64,000 nt of DNA, taken from Proteles cristata cristata. Taxonomy: Eukaryota; Chordata; Mammalia; Carnivora; Hyaenidae. The stretch lies in assembly GCA_017311185.1 (NCBI GenBank), contig JAESUZ010005170.1:124001-188000 (forward strand). Reading direction: 5' to 3'. The stretch's first letter is position 1, and each line of letters opens with the position of its first letter. A program made the translations under genes and the position numbers. This document shows, piece by piece, positions 10,540-21,750 of this stretch. A model generated the notes under the pieces. The model was not told the DNA's origin, did no database searches, and saw only the letters and a list, made by a program, of their open reading frames with translations.

Positions 10540-11235
10540 GGCCGGCAGCAGAATACAACTCTGGGTGCAGAATTGTGTCACTTTGGCACGTGGAATGTTT
10601 TGAGCCGAAAGGCAATTAAAACCCAGCAAACTCAGGAAAAGCTTTTTACCTCCTCCTCGACTGCTTAAAAGAATTCAGATACGATAGGGGCGCCTGGGTG
10701 ATCCAGTGGGTTAAGCGACCCGACTTCAGCTCAGGTCATGATCTGATGGTTTGTGGGTTTGAGCCCCACCCACGCACCCATTGGGCCCTGTGCTGACAGC
10801 TCAGATCCTGGAGCCTGCTTTAGACTCTGAGTCTCAAGCTTTCTCTACCCCTCCCCTGCTTTTGCTTTCTCTCTCAAAAAGAAATAAACATTCGAAAGAT
10901 TTAAAGAAAAAGAATTTAGATAGGATGCCTGCATCAGAAAGAGAACTCTTACCGGATATAACATTTTCTATCAAAAAGATTTATCTCCATGGCGTGGCAA
11001 ATATTTGCTCTTCTCATCTTCGTGTGAATTGTCTTCCTCCCCTTCCAAGCCCCTGATCGCTAACCCCCTTCCTTGTAGCCAAGGCTGACACACAGCCTCT
11101 ACTACCTGACTGCCTGGAAGCCTCATAATTTTATTTGTTTTTACCCTGTTAATGTAAATCTGCCTTGTATCCTTGTATCCGTATGATTCTTGAGAATCAT
11201 AGAAGGGAAAGAGGGGAAAGTTTTTCACTCCTACA
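10540..11235 (+). mobile_element. Ancient LTR-like element, copy A
   Basis: Shares an ordered series of phrases with copy B at 11728-12472: a CACTTTGGCACGTGGAATG-type block near the start, a GAATTGTCTTCCTCC block, an ACCTGACTGCCTGGAAGCC block, and a 3' end GTTTTTCACTCCTACA. Interrupted by a SINE. The terminal ACA fits an LTR 3' end. Possibly ERVL/MaLR class; the family is not named. Confidence 0.5.
10687..10909 (+). mobile_element. Felid SINE inside old LTR copy A
   Basis: Imperfect duplication AAGAATTCAGATACGATA / AAGAATTTAGATAGGAT on the two sides. Confidence 0.93.
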
Positions 11236-11727
11236 CGTTTAAAAATAGATCGGGTTTGAGAGTGGCTATTTGCATTTCAAAGTATGCCTCACTCCACAGA
11301 AAGGTTATTTTAAACAGTTTGCTCAGTTGAAAATATTGAACCTGAATGTCCCAAAATGAAGGATTAAATGATGCATGTTACATTAATACAGTGGACTACT
11401 AAAAACCTAAAAAACATAAAAGTTATGTTCTTTTAATGTTTATTTATTTTTGAGAGAGAGACAGAGCAAGACAAGGGAGGGCAGAGAGAGAGAGAGAGGG
11501 AGACACAGGATCCAAAGCAGGGTCCAGGCTCTGAGCCGTCAGCACAGAGCCTGACTCGGGGCTTGAACTCAGGAACCGGGAGATCATGACCTAGGCTGAA
11601 GTCAGACGCTTGACTGATAGAGCCACAGAGGCACCCCAAAAGTTATATTTTTAATATGATGGGAAGATGCTAACATTGTAATGAAGGGGGAAAGTTGGAA
11701 AGGAAAATGTATAATTATGTAAAGGAG
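11236..11727. other. Spacer between the two old LTR-like copies
   Basis: AT-rich, unassigned apart from an antisense SINE (11430-11637). Could be the remains of an internal region. Confidence 0.35.
11430..11637 (-). mobile_element. Felid SINE, antisense
   Basis: TTTTAATGTTTATTTATTTT at the left, head end GAGCCACAGAGGCACCCC. Short duplication AAAAGTTAT on both sides. Confidence 0.93.
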
Positions 11728-12472
11728 GAATATTTGCCACCCCAAAATGTGTCTCTTTGGCATGTGGATTATTTTAAGCTGATTCTTTTTAAGAAGTAGA
11801 AGACTCAAGAGGAAGCTGGTTAACTCAGTGAAGCATCCATCTTCCGCTCAGATTTGTGAGTGTGAGCCCCGCATCGGGGTCTGTGCTGATAGCGAGGAGC
11901 CTGTTTCAGATTCTGTCTCCGCCCCCCCCCCCCAGCTCAAACTTGCACTCTGTCTCTCTCTTGCTTGCTCAAAAATAAATAAACATTTAAAAGAAATAGA
12001 AGACTCACAAAGCTTTTCTTTTCAGCCTCCCTTCTCTCCCCTCTCACAGACCTGCTCCTGGAAGGGAATTGTCACCTTAAATACCTACATTATAATAAGA
12101 ACTAGGGGTGTTAGACCAGAAGATGTTAGCAAAATCTGTTTGCTAAAATTCCTCTCTAGGTCCCATTGATTCTGTATGACCCCGCAAACATTTGTTTACC
12201 AAACATTTACACTTTTTCATCTTCCTATGAATTGTCTTTCTTCCCTTTGCAGAACCAAGAACCCTAACTAGCCCCTTCTTCTTATCTCTAGAAAGCATTG
12301 AAACCTCAATTACCTAACTGCCTAGGGGTCACCTATCCTTACGGATCCCAGTGGTAATGTGCCTCATCTGTCTGATGTCTCACTTTTTTGGGTTAATCTG
12401 CCTTTTATCAATTTAATTCCTAGACCAAACAAAAGATCGTTGAATGGTAGAGAAAAATTTTTCTTTCCAACA
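11728..12472 (+). mobile_element. Ancient LTR-like element, copy B
   Basis: Starts near CACCCCAAAATGTGTCTCTT and contains GAATTGTCTTTCTTCCC and TTACCTAACTGCCTAGGGG. Ends AAATTTTTCTTTCCAACA, parallel to copy A. Same orientation, no coding capacity. Confidence 0.5.
11809..11990 (+). mobile_element. Felid SINE inside old LTR copy B
   Basis: Head deleted around the tRNA B-box region. Duplication AAGAAGTAGAAGACTCA / AAGAAATAGAAGACTCA. Confidence 0.9.
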
Positions 12473-13179
12473 ATTTAAATGGTTTTTAAAATTCCATAAC
12501 AAAGAGGCTGGAAAGACACCAATTAACAGCAATTGTTCCCAAGTGCTGAGATTGTAAATAATATCCTTTTTGTCTTTTGAATTGTCTGATTGTCCACATT
12601 TTCTATAATGACTGTGTATTATGTTCATAATAAAGACTTTATTTAGAGAACAAAATTCAGGATTTGTATTCTAAAAATTCAATTCGCTCAAAACTTTTCA
12701 GAATTGTCATTATTGGTATGTATCTGTGGGGAAGGGAGAAAAAGTCCCAGAACAATTGTTTATTAAGTCTATCTCATTCTCCTATCTACTTAAACATGGA
12801 TCTGTAATAATCCAGAGCAAAGCTAGAAGAGTGGCAAACAAGACCCTGATGGTTTTTTCAATAAAATGTGTGGCAGTGGCTTTCGTGGGGAATGGGGGAA
12901 TCATTTACGTAATTGTTTAATCCACCACACCTATCTTCTCATTTTGCGGGCTCGAAATGAGTTGGTTAAGTGAATTTAACAACTAATTTATTCGCTCGCT
13001 CTTGTATTGAGTGGGAGAATTCCGTGTCAATATTCAAAATTGGTAGGTAGGACTGTACTAGAAAAGGTGAAGGCGGTGATGACAAACCAATAAATTAAAG
13101 GAGGCTGTTTGGAGAAATCGCTGAGTCAAGAGTCAGGCAATCACGTGAAGTTTTTAATAAAAACGAAACTTAACCAGAG
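12473..13179. other. AT-rich, no feature recognised
   Basis: No SINE and no exon. Open frames of 64-71 codons have no recognisable content. Confidence 0.4.
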
Positions 13180-13620
13180 GGGTGAGCCTGCCCTCCTCTC
13201 CCCACCCCATCTTGGTATTGTTACGGGCGCGGGGAGCGTCGGTTTAATCTATCCTTTGGCTGCTCTACCCGGCCGATTGAGAGCCGGCCTGAGCGAGAGG
13301 GTTGGTGGAAGGCGGGGATCTGGGCGGGCAGGCGCGCCCTTGCACTTGTGGGTCAGCGTTTCGGGTACAGCACTCATCGATCTCGACGAGACATTGACTT
13401 TTTGTGTCTCCTGCTGCGGTACCTTTGGAGGGCCGGCTGCAGCGGTGGGAGGCTGCGCTCGCTGCCAGCGGTCAAGGAGACCTTGCTCAGCAAAGCGACT
13501 ATTGTACTTTGAGCTAGTGACTCCGGAGGCTTTGCCGCTTTGTAGGCATCTCTCCTGGAGCTTCTCCCCCCGCCCCCCCGGAGGCCTAGCCTCTAAATGC
13601 AGTTTATTTTTTGCCACGTG
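13180..13620. promoter_or_regulatory. CpG-rich patch, possible promoter or enhancer
   Basis: Sharp rise in GC and CpG over the AT-rich flanks, with GGGCGGG (Sp/KLF-type) at 13323-13329, CCGGCCGATT, GGCGCGCC, CTCATCGATCTCGACGAGAC, and a palindromic E-box CACGTG at 13615-13620. Long open frames on both strands (170 and 133 codons) follow from GC richness and match no protein I recognise. It could be a CpG-island promoter of a non-coding transcript, an enhancer, or an old processed-gene 5' end. Confidence 0.35.
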
Positions 13621-14000
13621 ATGCTGTTTTATTCCTGGCTTTGGCGCCAAGAGTAGAACGCAGTCCTTTACCAGTTAATTATGGCCTCTTGGAGGAAAGG
13701 ACAATAAAGTGCCTTCCTTTATGTCCAAAGTTGGTGCTTCTGAGTTCAATGGCAGTAGGTGCTTTGAAGTCTTTACCCAGTGTATTACTCACCTAGTATT
13801 CTTTCCCAGTGCAAGAACTTACACCAAAGCCCAGTGCTTTCTGGGGCTGGCTATGGCCAACTTCCACACCAAGAGACACCCCAGTTGTGAAGTGCATATA
13901 TATATGTCAAAAACTCATCACATGGTACACTTGCAGTTATGTATAGTATATTGAATGGCAATCATACCTAAACAAATCTTTTAAAAAGTTAACACATTCA
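13621..14000. other. No feature recognised
   Basis: Downstream flank of the CpG-rich patch; TATATATA-containing, unassigned. Confidence 0.4.
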
Positions 14001-14178
14001 GGGGCACCTGGCTCTGTCGGTTAAGCTGCCAACATTGGCTCAGGTCATGATCTCACGGTTTGTGAGTTCAAGCCTTTGCTGTCAGCACAGAACCTGCTTC
14101 AGATCCTCTGTCCCCCCGGTCCCTGCCCCTGCCCCCCCCTTTCTCTCAAAAATAAATATTTTTAAAAATTTAAGAAAC
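14001..14178 (+). mobile_element. Felid SINE, shortened
   Basis: Duplication AACACATTCA on both sides; lacks part of the body. Confidence 0.92.
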
Positions 14179-14360
14179 GAACACATTCAGAGAATTAAAT
14201 AACAAATTGTAATCAAAATTAAGGAACTGATAAAATACAAAAATATATTCCTTTTATCTATGTCACTGAGTAGTGAAAAAGATCATTCCTGCCTTTTCTT
14301 GGTGAGCTGTTATTTATTTTAAAGCCTTAAATTTCTGTGAATATAGACACATGGTTTTAT

Positions 14361-14571
14361 TTTTTTTAATATTTTATTTATTTCTGAGAGAGAGAGAGAC
14401 AGCGTGAGCAGGGGAAGGTCAGAGAGAGAGGGAGACACAGAATCTGAAACAGGCTCCAGGCTCTGAGCTGGCTGTCAGCACGAGCCCAATGCGACTCTAA
14501 CCCACGAACCATGAGATCATGACCTGAGCCGAAGTCGGACACTTAACCGACTGAGCCACCTAGGCGCCCCT
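14361..14571 (-). mobile_element. Felid SINE, antisense
   Basis: Tail TTTTTTTTAATATTTTATTT, head end GAGCCACCTAGGCGCCCC. Flanked by ACACATGGTTTTA on both sides. Confidence 0.94.
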
Positions 14572-14734
14572 ACAGACACATGGTTTTAAATGCAACACTT
14601 TTCCTAAATGAGGATCTTTCATTAGTACTTTATTTACTATGACTGTGACACCTAAGAAGACACAAAACCATCAGGCTTCAAAACAGAAGAGATACATCAC
14701 TGCCCAGTAAGAGGTAACACAGCACCAGAGTCAG

Positions 14735-14850
14735 GACCAGGCTAAGGAGTCAGGCTGGCCTAGGTCTGGACCAAAACTCTTGTCACTCAGTTGTGGGAGC
14801 AGAAGTAAGCCCCTTATTCTCTCTGAGCCTCTGCTTCCTCACAGAGTCTT
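14735..14850 (+). mobile_element. MIR fragment
   Basis: AGGAGTCAGGCTGGCCTAGG then CTCTGAGCCTCTGCTTCCTC, the MIR core in sense orientation. Confidence 0.6.
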
Positions 14851-14996
14851 GAGTGAATCGGGGTCAGCAGACGAGGAACAGAAAGAGGGATCATTTGGCT
14901 GTAGCCTCTCTGCTCTAGTGGGACTCAGATCTGGAGGCTGCATGGTAGTAAACGATGTGGCATTGCTAGTAGGATGGTTATCACAAAAGTTAATCC

Positions 14997-15120
14997 TGGG
15001 GCCCTCTGGTGGCTCAGTCAGTTAAGCACCAGACTCTTGATTTTGGCTCGGATCCTGATGTCTTGGTTTGTGAGATCAAGCCCTGCGTTGGGCTCCAAGG
15101 TGAGCGTGGGTCCTGCTTGG

Positions 15121-15168
<48 letters not shown>

Positions 15169-15228
15169 CCCCTCCCCTACTGCTCATGCTCTTTCTCTCT
15201 TAAAATAAATAAATAAACTTTAAAAAAA
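14997..15228 (+). mobile_element. Felid SINE with expanded (CT)n
   Basis: The TC-rich middle has grown to about 20 CT units (15124-15163). Duplication of the TTAATCCT type on both sides. Confidence 0.93.
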
Positions 15229-16790
15229 AATTAATCCTACGAGAAATCCATGGGACCCTGGTACTAGAGGGTAGAAGTTAGTGAATGTCTCCAAAATCAG
15301 AAAGCTTCCCAGGCCTTGAGGACGTCTAAGGAATAAGTGAGATAACAATGAATGTGAAGGCTCAGAACAGTGCCCAACAGATAGTGAGTACTGTACTCCA
15401 CCAATGGACTTATTTTTATTTTGTTATTGTTGGTGGTAGAACCGCTAATCCCATAGTAGCCTTGTGAGCAGAGCATTAATGACATAACCGAGTGAAGTTC
15501 CTAGCAAATAGCCTGAGTCATAGAGGTAAACTTAGTGAGTATTAGTTCTCTCCCCCCTTCTCTCTCCTTACTTTGAAATGTTCACCTCGAATCCGGCCCA
15601 CTCCATGAAGCTTTCCCTGCTTCACGTCCTGTCCCCCAGCTCAACACATGTGGCCTTTCCCGTGGCACTGGGGCAGGATACAGGCATTGTGGGAGTGGAG
15701 TTTCCTCTACCCTTCAGAGCTCTTCTGCTGGTCTGAGAGTGAAACTGACATGAAACAGATTAGCAGGAGAAAACAAGATTTAATTATGTAAGTGCGGGGA
15801 ATCCACACAAATGTGAGATTCCAAAGACAGGCAAAATGAGGTGTGTGTCGTCCTGAACTGTGGAGAAGGGGGTAGGGGTCTGGAACCTCAGAGGGAAGGA
15901 AAACAACTCACAGGGAGATGAAAAAGTAAATGTTGGGTAAACAAGTGTTTGCTGGGTCATCTAGAAACAATGGGACACGGAGAGGAATGTTAACAAACAG
16001 ACTTTACTAAATGTTTTTCTGTCACCCCTAATTCATAATATAATATGAAATAGTTGTCTATGGTGATTGCTCTCTACCTGGAGCAGGTCCTTGAGCCAAA
16101 CTTTTTGGCAGTTAGGGAAGGAGGTCGAAAATTCTTCTTGAGTCTGGGTCTTGTTTTCAGCTCAGAAGAACCCTCATGCCAAAGTCGCACATCTTGGAGA
16201 AAAGCCTGGTGTGGGAAGTCTGCGTTGGGTCGCCTTGCCGCTGAGGTCAGTGCCAGCATCTCAGTTTGCACTGAAGTATAGCTCAGGACATTGTATACTT
16301 TAGTTGTGGCTGCCACGAGGGCAGGAAGTGGGGTATCACAGATTGGGTTTTCCGGAAGCAGATGCTGACGTAGAATTTGAGGTGTAAGATGTTTAGATAT
16401 CAGTATCTCTGAAAGAAATGGGTGGGAGGCCGGTTTGGGCAGAGGGAACAGTGATGCCGGCCTAATAAAACCTTGGCCAAATTCACAAGGAGGTCTGGAA
16501 TGAGTATTGCCCATCAGAGTGTCCCACGGCAGGCTGACAGGACCGAGCCCTTACACCCTCCTCTCTTTCAATCACAGGGTATGGGCGGCCGCAGGAGGAG
16601 CATGACCTCAAGACCCGAATTGGAGGCAGAGCCTGGCATGGCTGACGGCTGGTGTTTGAGCACACATTCCACAGATGGGCAGCAGGTGCTTCCTGGCATG
16701 GCAATCAGGATGGTGTGTTGTCCACCGCTACCAAACTGGGGGTAAACAGCAATGTAGTAACACATACCAAGACATAAAGAAAGGGCAATC
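15229..16790. other. SINE-free stretch, unassigned old repeats likely
   Basis: A MIR-like tail (15320-15400) and an L2-like phrase (15585-15660) are weakly supported. 15700-16050 has the look of an old LTR in antisense (GTGAAACTGACATGAAACAG, CAGGAGAAAACAAGATTTAA). A 146-codon antisense frame (16074-16514) has no recognisable domain and ends at no gene-like context. Confidence 0.4.
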
Positions 16791-16990
16791 TGTTGTGCAC
16801 CTGGGTGACTGAGTCCAACTGCAGTTCAGGCCATGATCTCATAGTTCACGGGTTTGAGCCCCAAGTCAGGTCCTGTGGTGAGTGTGGAGCCTGCTGAGGA
16901 TTCTCTCTCCCTCTCTGCCCCTCCCTTGTTTGTGTGCATGTGCTCGTACCCTCTCTCTCTCTCAAAATAAATAAATACACCTTAAAAAAC
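16791..16990 (+). mobile_element. Felid SINE
   Basis: Head TGCACCTGGGTGACTGAGTC, tail AAAATAAATAAATAC. Diverged copy. Confidence 0.9.
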
Positions 16991-17006
16991 CCAAAACATA
17001 ATTCTA

Positions 17007-17185
17007 GGGGCACCTGGATGGGTCAGCTGGTTGAGTGCCTGACTCTTGATTTCGGCTCAGGTCATGATCCCAGGGTTGTGGGATCGAGCCCCATATCTGG
17101 CTCTGTGCTGAGCATGGAGCCTGCTTCATTCTCTCTCTCTTTCCCTCTGCCCCCTCCCCTCAAAAACAAAAAAACAAACCCCAGA
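17007..17185 (+). mobile_element. Felid SINE
   Basis: Head GGGGCACCTGGATGGGTCAG. Lies 15 bases after the preceding copy in the same orientation. Confidence 0.91.
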
Positions 17186-17408
17186 AAACTATTATTCTAT
17201 GTCAGGGTCCATAAGATTCCTCAAATTCTTAAAGAGGTGCATGGCATAAAAGACGTTAAGAAGTCCGGTAGTAGAAAAGTCTGCGTAGCTAGCTAGTGGT
17301 CACTTACATTACGTAATTTATATGCAAACCATCCCCCAACCCATACAACACAACTACTCCCAACATTTCTCCCCATTATTTCCCAAGTAAGACACATTAG
17401 AAAGGAGA

Positions 17409-17570
17409 GGGACGCCTGGGTGGCTCAGTCAGTTAAGCGTCTGACTCTGACCCATGACCTCACAGTTCATAAGATCGAGTCCCATGTGGGGCTCTGCACT
17501 GACAGCCTGCTTGGGATTCTCTCTCCCTCTCTCCCTCAAAATAAATAAAGAAAGAAACTTAAAAAAAATA
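17409..17570 (+). mobile_element. Felid SINE with internal deletion
   Basis: Duplication AGAAAGGAGAG on both sides; missing a block between the tRNA head and body. Confidence 0.93.
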
Positions 17571-17644
17571 AAGAAAGGAGAGACAGAAAACTCTACTTCA
17601 GGACCTTTACGTTGGGTCATGTAGTTATTTCGTTCACTATTCAT

Positions 17645-17825
17645 CATTTATCCGTTCCAACGAACATTTATTGAACACCTCTTATAAGCCAGAAACTGGT
17701 GAGTCCTGAGGACACAGTAATGACTAAGACAAATATTGCCTCTTTCCTCGAGAAGTTTACATTCTAGTAGGGGAGACGACTGAGAATCAAGTAAACAGAC
17801 AAAATCATTTTAAGTTTTATTGCTT
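17645..17825 (-). mobile_element. L2 3' end, antisense
   Basis: The plus strand reads GAACATTTATTGAACACCTC, AAACTGGTGAGTCCTGAGG, then AGAAGTTTACATTCTAGTAG, the inverted L2 3' end. Confidence 0.8.
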
Positions 17826-17864
17826 TATAAAAAAAAACAGGGGATAGAGATAATAATAGCCAAC

Positions 17865-18040
17865 ATTTATTGAGTGGAATGTTTAGTATGCGTCAAATAC
17901 TGTCCTAAGCTTTACCCTAACACAACTCTACAAGGTCCCCATAGGCTTAATATTCATTCTCATTTTAGAAATAAGGAAATGAAGGCACATAAGTGGGGTC
18001 AATATTACATAACCAAGGTTCAAACCCAGACAGCAGTTCC
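17865..18040 (-). mobile_element. MIR, antisense
   Basis: CATTTATTGAGTGGAATG, then ATACTGTCCTAAGCTTTACC and AAATAAGGAAATGAAGGCAC. Confidence 0.75.
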
Positions 18041-18189
18041 TTTTTAGACATGTTAATTTTGAAATGTCTCTAAAACATCCAGATGGATATGTTGAATAGG
18101 GAAGCGAGGTTATGAGTTCTGGGCATAAAGGAAAAGCCCGAGTTGCAGATATAGATTCAGGACAATCAACATAGGATTGGTTGGGATTT

Positions 18190-18235
18190 TTATTTATTTT
18201 TTTTAATTAAAAGATTTTTTATGTTTATTTTTGAA

Positions 18236-18284
<49 letters not shown>

Positions 18285-18449
18285 ATGAGCGGGGGAGGGG
18301 CAGAGAGAGGGAGACACAGAATCTGAAGCAGGCTGCAGGCTCTGAGCTGTCAGCACAGAACCCAATGCGGGGGTGGAACTCACGAGCTGTGAGATCATGA
18401 CTTGAGCTGAAGTCAGATGCTTAATCAAGTGAGTCACCCAGGTGCCCCT
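18190..18449 (-). mobile_element. Felid SINE, antisense, with long (GA)n
   Basis: About 22 GA units at 18239-18283 inside the element. Head end GAGTCACCCAGGTGCCCC. Confidence 0.93.
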
Positions 18450-18643
18450 GGAATTGGTTTTTAAAGCTATGGACCTAGATGTAAATCTCCTATGAAGAAA
18501 GGCAAGCCCAGGACTGAACCCTGATGCCCTTTAACATTTAGAACTTGGGTAGAGGAAAAGGAACATCAGAGTTTACATAAAACTCCCCAGAAGCCATGAG
18601 AGAGAAGGACATTTTCAGGATAGTGTAATCAACTGAGTTGAAA

Positions 18644-18701
<58 letters not shown>

Positions 18702-18905
18702 ATGTTATTACTCTAGGACATTGGTTAAGACCATGTGGAGTTATTAAAGGGGACCCAATTTAAGAAATGACAATCTGGTGAAAAGTAGTGTAACCAGGGT
18801 GACCATGAACTCTTGGTTTGTCTGGACAGTCTTAGTTTATACCCATTGTCCTGCTTCTCATCCAATTTAGCATTTGTCTTATACTTTAAAAAATTTTTAT
18901 TTTAA
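18450..18905. other. Unassigned, contains a trinucleotide repeat
   Basis: Apart from the (TCA)n run listed next, no repeat or exon is recognised. Confidence 0.4.
18645..18701. repeat. (TCA)n microsatellite
   Basis: About 18 TCA units with one ACC interruption (18681-18683), closing with CATGATG. The only sizeable trinucleotide repeat in the window. Confidence 0.97.
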
Positions 18906-19092
18906 GGGGCACCTTGCTGGCTCAGTAGGTTGAGTGTCGACTTCGGCTCAAGTCATGATATCAAGGTTTGTGAGTTTGAGCCCCACATCAGGCTCACTGC
19001 TGTCGGCGCAGAGCCCACTTAAGATCCTTTGTCCCCCTCTCTCTGCCCCTCCCCTGCCTGTGCTCTCTTTCTCTCAAAAATAAACAATTAAA
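18906..19092 (+). mobile_element. Felid SINE
   Basis: Head GGGGCACCTTGCTGGCTCAG. Its A/T tail runs straight into an antisense copy, giving an inverted pair. Confidence 0.92.
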
Positions 19093-19094
19093 AT

Positions 19095-19322
19095 TTATTT
19101 TGTTTTATTTTATTATTTTACTTTAGTTTTTATTTATTTTGAGAGAGACTGTGTGTGCAAGCGAGTGGGGGAGAAGCAGAGAGAGGGAGAGAGATTCTCA
19201 AGCAGGCTCCACACTGTCAGTGCAGAGCCTGATGTGAGGTTCGAACTCACAAACCGTGAGATCACAACCTGAGCTGAAATCAAGGGTCGGACGCTAAACC
19301 ACCAGAGTCACCCAAGCACCCC
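19095..19322 (-). mobile_element. Felid SINE, antisense, tail-to-tail with previous copy
   Basis: Head end GAGTCACCCAAGCACCCC. Together with 18906-19092 it forms an inverted repeat able to fold as a long hairpin if transcribed. Confidence 0.92.
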
Positions 19323-19955
19323 TAAAATTTTTTTATTTAAATTGAAGTATAGTTGACATACAATAATAAAGTAGCTTCAGGTACACAGCATAGTAATTTG
19401 ACAATTCCATACATTACAAAATGCTTATCATGATAAATGTAGTTACCTGGTTACCATACAAAGTTATTACAATATTACTGACTATATTCCCTACACTGTA
19501 CTTTTCATCCTTGTGACTTATTTGTTTTTAATTGGAAGTTTGTACCTCTTAATCCCCTTTACGTATTTGCTCATCCACCCCCTCCCTCCCCCCATGGCAA
19601 CTTCCAGTTTATTCTCTATTTTTATGAGTCTGTTTCCGGTTTTGTGCTTGTTCATTTATTTTGTTTTCTGGTTTCCACATATAAGAGAAATCATATGATA
19701 TTGGTCTTTCTCTGTCAGATTTATTTCACTTAGCACAATACCCTCTAGGTCTATCCATGTTGTCCAGAATAGCAAGATTTCATTCTTTTTTATGGCTGAG
19801 TAATAGTCCATTGAGTGTGTGTGTGTGTGTGTGTGTGTGCGTGTGTGTGTGTGTGTGTACCTCACATCTTCTTTATCCATGCATCTTTTGATGGATACTT
19901 AGGTTGCTTCCACATCTTGGCTATTGTAAATAATGCTGCAATAACATAGGGGTAC

Positions 19956-20074
19956 AGGGGTGCCTGGCTGGCTCAGTTGGTGGAGCATGTGACTCTTGAT
20001 CTCTGGGTTGTGGGTTCAAGCCCGCTGTTGAGTGTAGAGATTAATTAAAAATAAAATCTTAAAAAAAAAAAAAC
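19956..20074 (+). mobile_element. Short-form carnivore SINE
   Basis: About 120 bases: tRNA-like head GGGGTGCCTGGCTGGCTCAG, then TGAGTGTAGAGATTAATTAA and poly-A. Inserted in an antisense L1. Confidence 0.92.
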
Positions 20075-20338
20075 CAGAAACAAATTCTTGGGGGCACATA
20101 CATCTTTTTGAATCAGTGTTTTCATTTTCTTCAGGTAAATACCCAGAAGTAGAAACAAATGGTGTTTCTAATTTTAAGTTTTCAAGGAACCCTCATACTG
20201 TGTTCCAGGGTGGCTGCACCAGGTTACATTCCCACCAACAGTGCACGATGGTTTCCTTTTCCCCACATCCTCACCAATACTTGTTATCTCTTGTCTTTCT
20301 TGTTCTAGCCATTCTGGCTGCTGTGAGGTTTGTCTCAC

Positions 20339-20530
20339 ATTTATTTTATTCTTTATTTTTTGAGAGAGGAGGAGGAGAGGGGCAGAGGGAGAGAGCAAAG
20401 AATCCTAAGCAGTCTCCTTGCTTAGCTCAGAGCCTGACATGGGGCTCGATCGATTCCACAACCCTGGGATCACGACCCGAGGTGAAATCAAGAGTTGGAT
20501 GCTCAACCGACTGAGCCACCCAGGTGCTAC
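20339..20530 (-). mobile_element. Felid SINE, antisense
   Basis: Head end GAGCCACCCAGGTGCTAC; CTCACATTT on both sides as the duplicated target within the L1. Confidence 0.92.
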
Positions 20531-20560
20531 GCCTCACATTTTTCATCTTTGAACTGGATA

Positions 20561-21079
20561 GTATAATTAATAGCTGTGCTAAAATAATTTGGTTCGAGTT
20601 TAATAGGTTTCCACTTTGAACTTCCAGTTTCTACAGAGTTCTTACTGTGGTGCCCATATAATTAAATCTGATAGACAACCAGTGATAATCTGTCTCTTTC
20701 CTAACCATCTTTCTTACCCTCCCCATTAAGGAAAGCAGGCGGGGAGCTCACTGATGAAAGGAAACGTGCCCAGATAACAGCAGTTAGGAGCACCTAACAA
20801 CCTCAGGTCTCAGGTACTGGTGGAGGAAATGTTTGACACAGTCAGGTCGCCTGCCACTTGGTAGACTAGTCGGTTATTCCTTGACCTGTGAGTTCCAGGT
20901 GTAGGTGCAAAAGCTATTGGCTCACCAGTTAGCAGGGTCAATGGGAGATGTGGGAAAATGCAGGTTAGGTGTACATGAAATATGTGTAGGGAATAGAGGC
21001 TAAGCAATTCTGCCATTTAGCATAGAGAGAGAGAGATCTGAAAAATCTTGCAACAGTGATTATGTAATTTATGCCTGGT
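20561..21079. other. No feature recognised
   Basis: Unique-looking. A 68-codon antisense frame near 20810-21016 has no domain. Confidence 0.4.
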
Positions 21080-21096
21080 ATAAATCTACAACTATT

Positions 21097-21313
21097 GGGG
21101 CATCTGGGTGGCTCAGTTGGTTTAGTGTCGACTCTTGATTTTGGCTCAGGTCATGATTTCATGGTTCTTGAGTTCAAGCCCAGTGTTGGGCTCTGTGCTG
21201 ATGATGCGGAAGCTGCTTGGGATTCTCTGTCGCCCTCTCTGTCTGCTCCTTCCTCGTTTGTGTGCATGCACGCACACTCTCTCTCAAAAACAAACTTCTT
21301 AAAACATTGAAAA
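21097..21313 (+). mobile_element. Felid SINE
   Basis: 17-bp duplication ATAAATCTACAACTATT at 21080-21096 and 21314-21330. Confidence 0.95.
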
Positions 21314-21750
21314 ATAAATCTACAACTATTTATTTTACTGACTGATAATGCTTTTCTACTTTGCAATAAACCCTCTTAGCAGTAATGAGCACAAATAAAT
21401 GAACGTATGTGTTTATGAAAATTTAGGTACTGCATTTAATGATTTACATATAACTCACACGAAATGTCTATTAACATCTACCACCCATGGGAGTCACAGT
21501 GATATTACTGGCCACACAAGAAAGCAGAAGACACCTATCCTCTGACAAAACATCTGCATTTACCTCAGAAGTTGGTAGTTATTTCACAATGAACTATTAC
21601 TCAGCCATGAAAAAGAATGAAATCTTGCCACTTGCAACGTGGATGGAGCTAAAGAATATAACACTAAGCAAAGTGAGTCAGTCAGTGAAGGATAGATACC
21701 ATATGCTTTCACTCATCTGTGGAATTTAAGAAACAAACAAAAAATAAGCA

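Larger units (their letters stand above)
19323..20560 (-). mobile_element. L1 (L1MA-like) ORF2 end and 3' UTR, antisense
   Basis: The minus strand reads typical L1 ORF2 C-terminal phrases (MDYYSAIKKNEILLFWTTW, LSEINLTEKDQYHMISLICG) followed by 3' UTR. Split by a short SINE (19956-20074) and an antisense SINE (20339-20530), and carries a (GT)n microsatellite at 19815-19858. No intact frame. Confidence 0.85.

Noticed and set aside
1..13000. LAMP2 exon 1, expected on the minus strand to the left by human synteny
   Set aside because: I looked for the signal peptide and first luminal residues and did not find them; LAMP2 probably starts outside the window.
13109..13621. 170-codon plus-strand frame across the CpG-rich patch as a gene
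   Set aside because: An overlapping 133-codon antisense frame is equally open, both lack recognisable domains, and openness follows from GC content.
16074..16514. 146-codon antisense frame as a gene
   Set aside because: No domain, splice or promoter context; it lies in probable old LTR debris.
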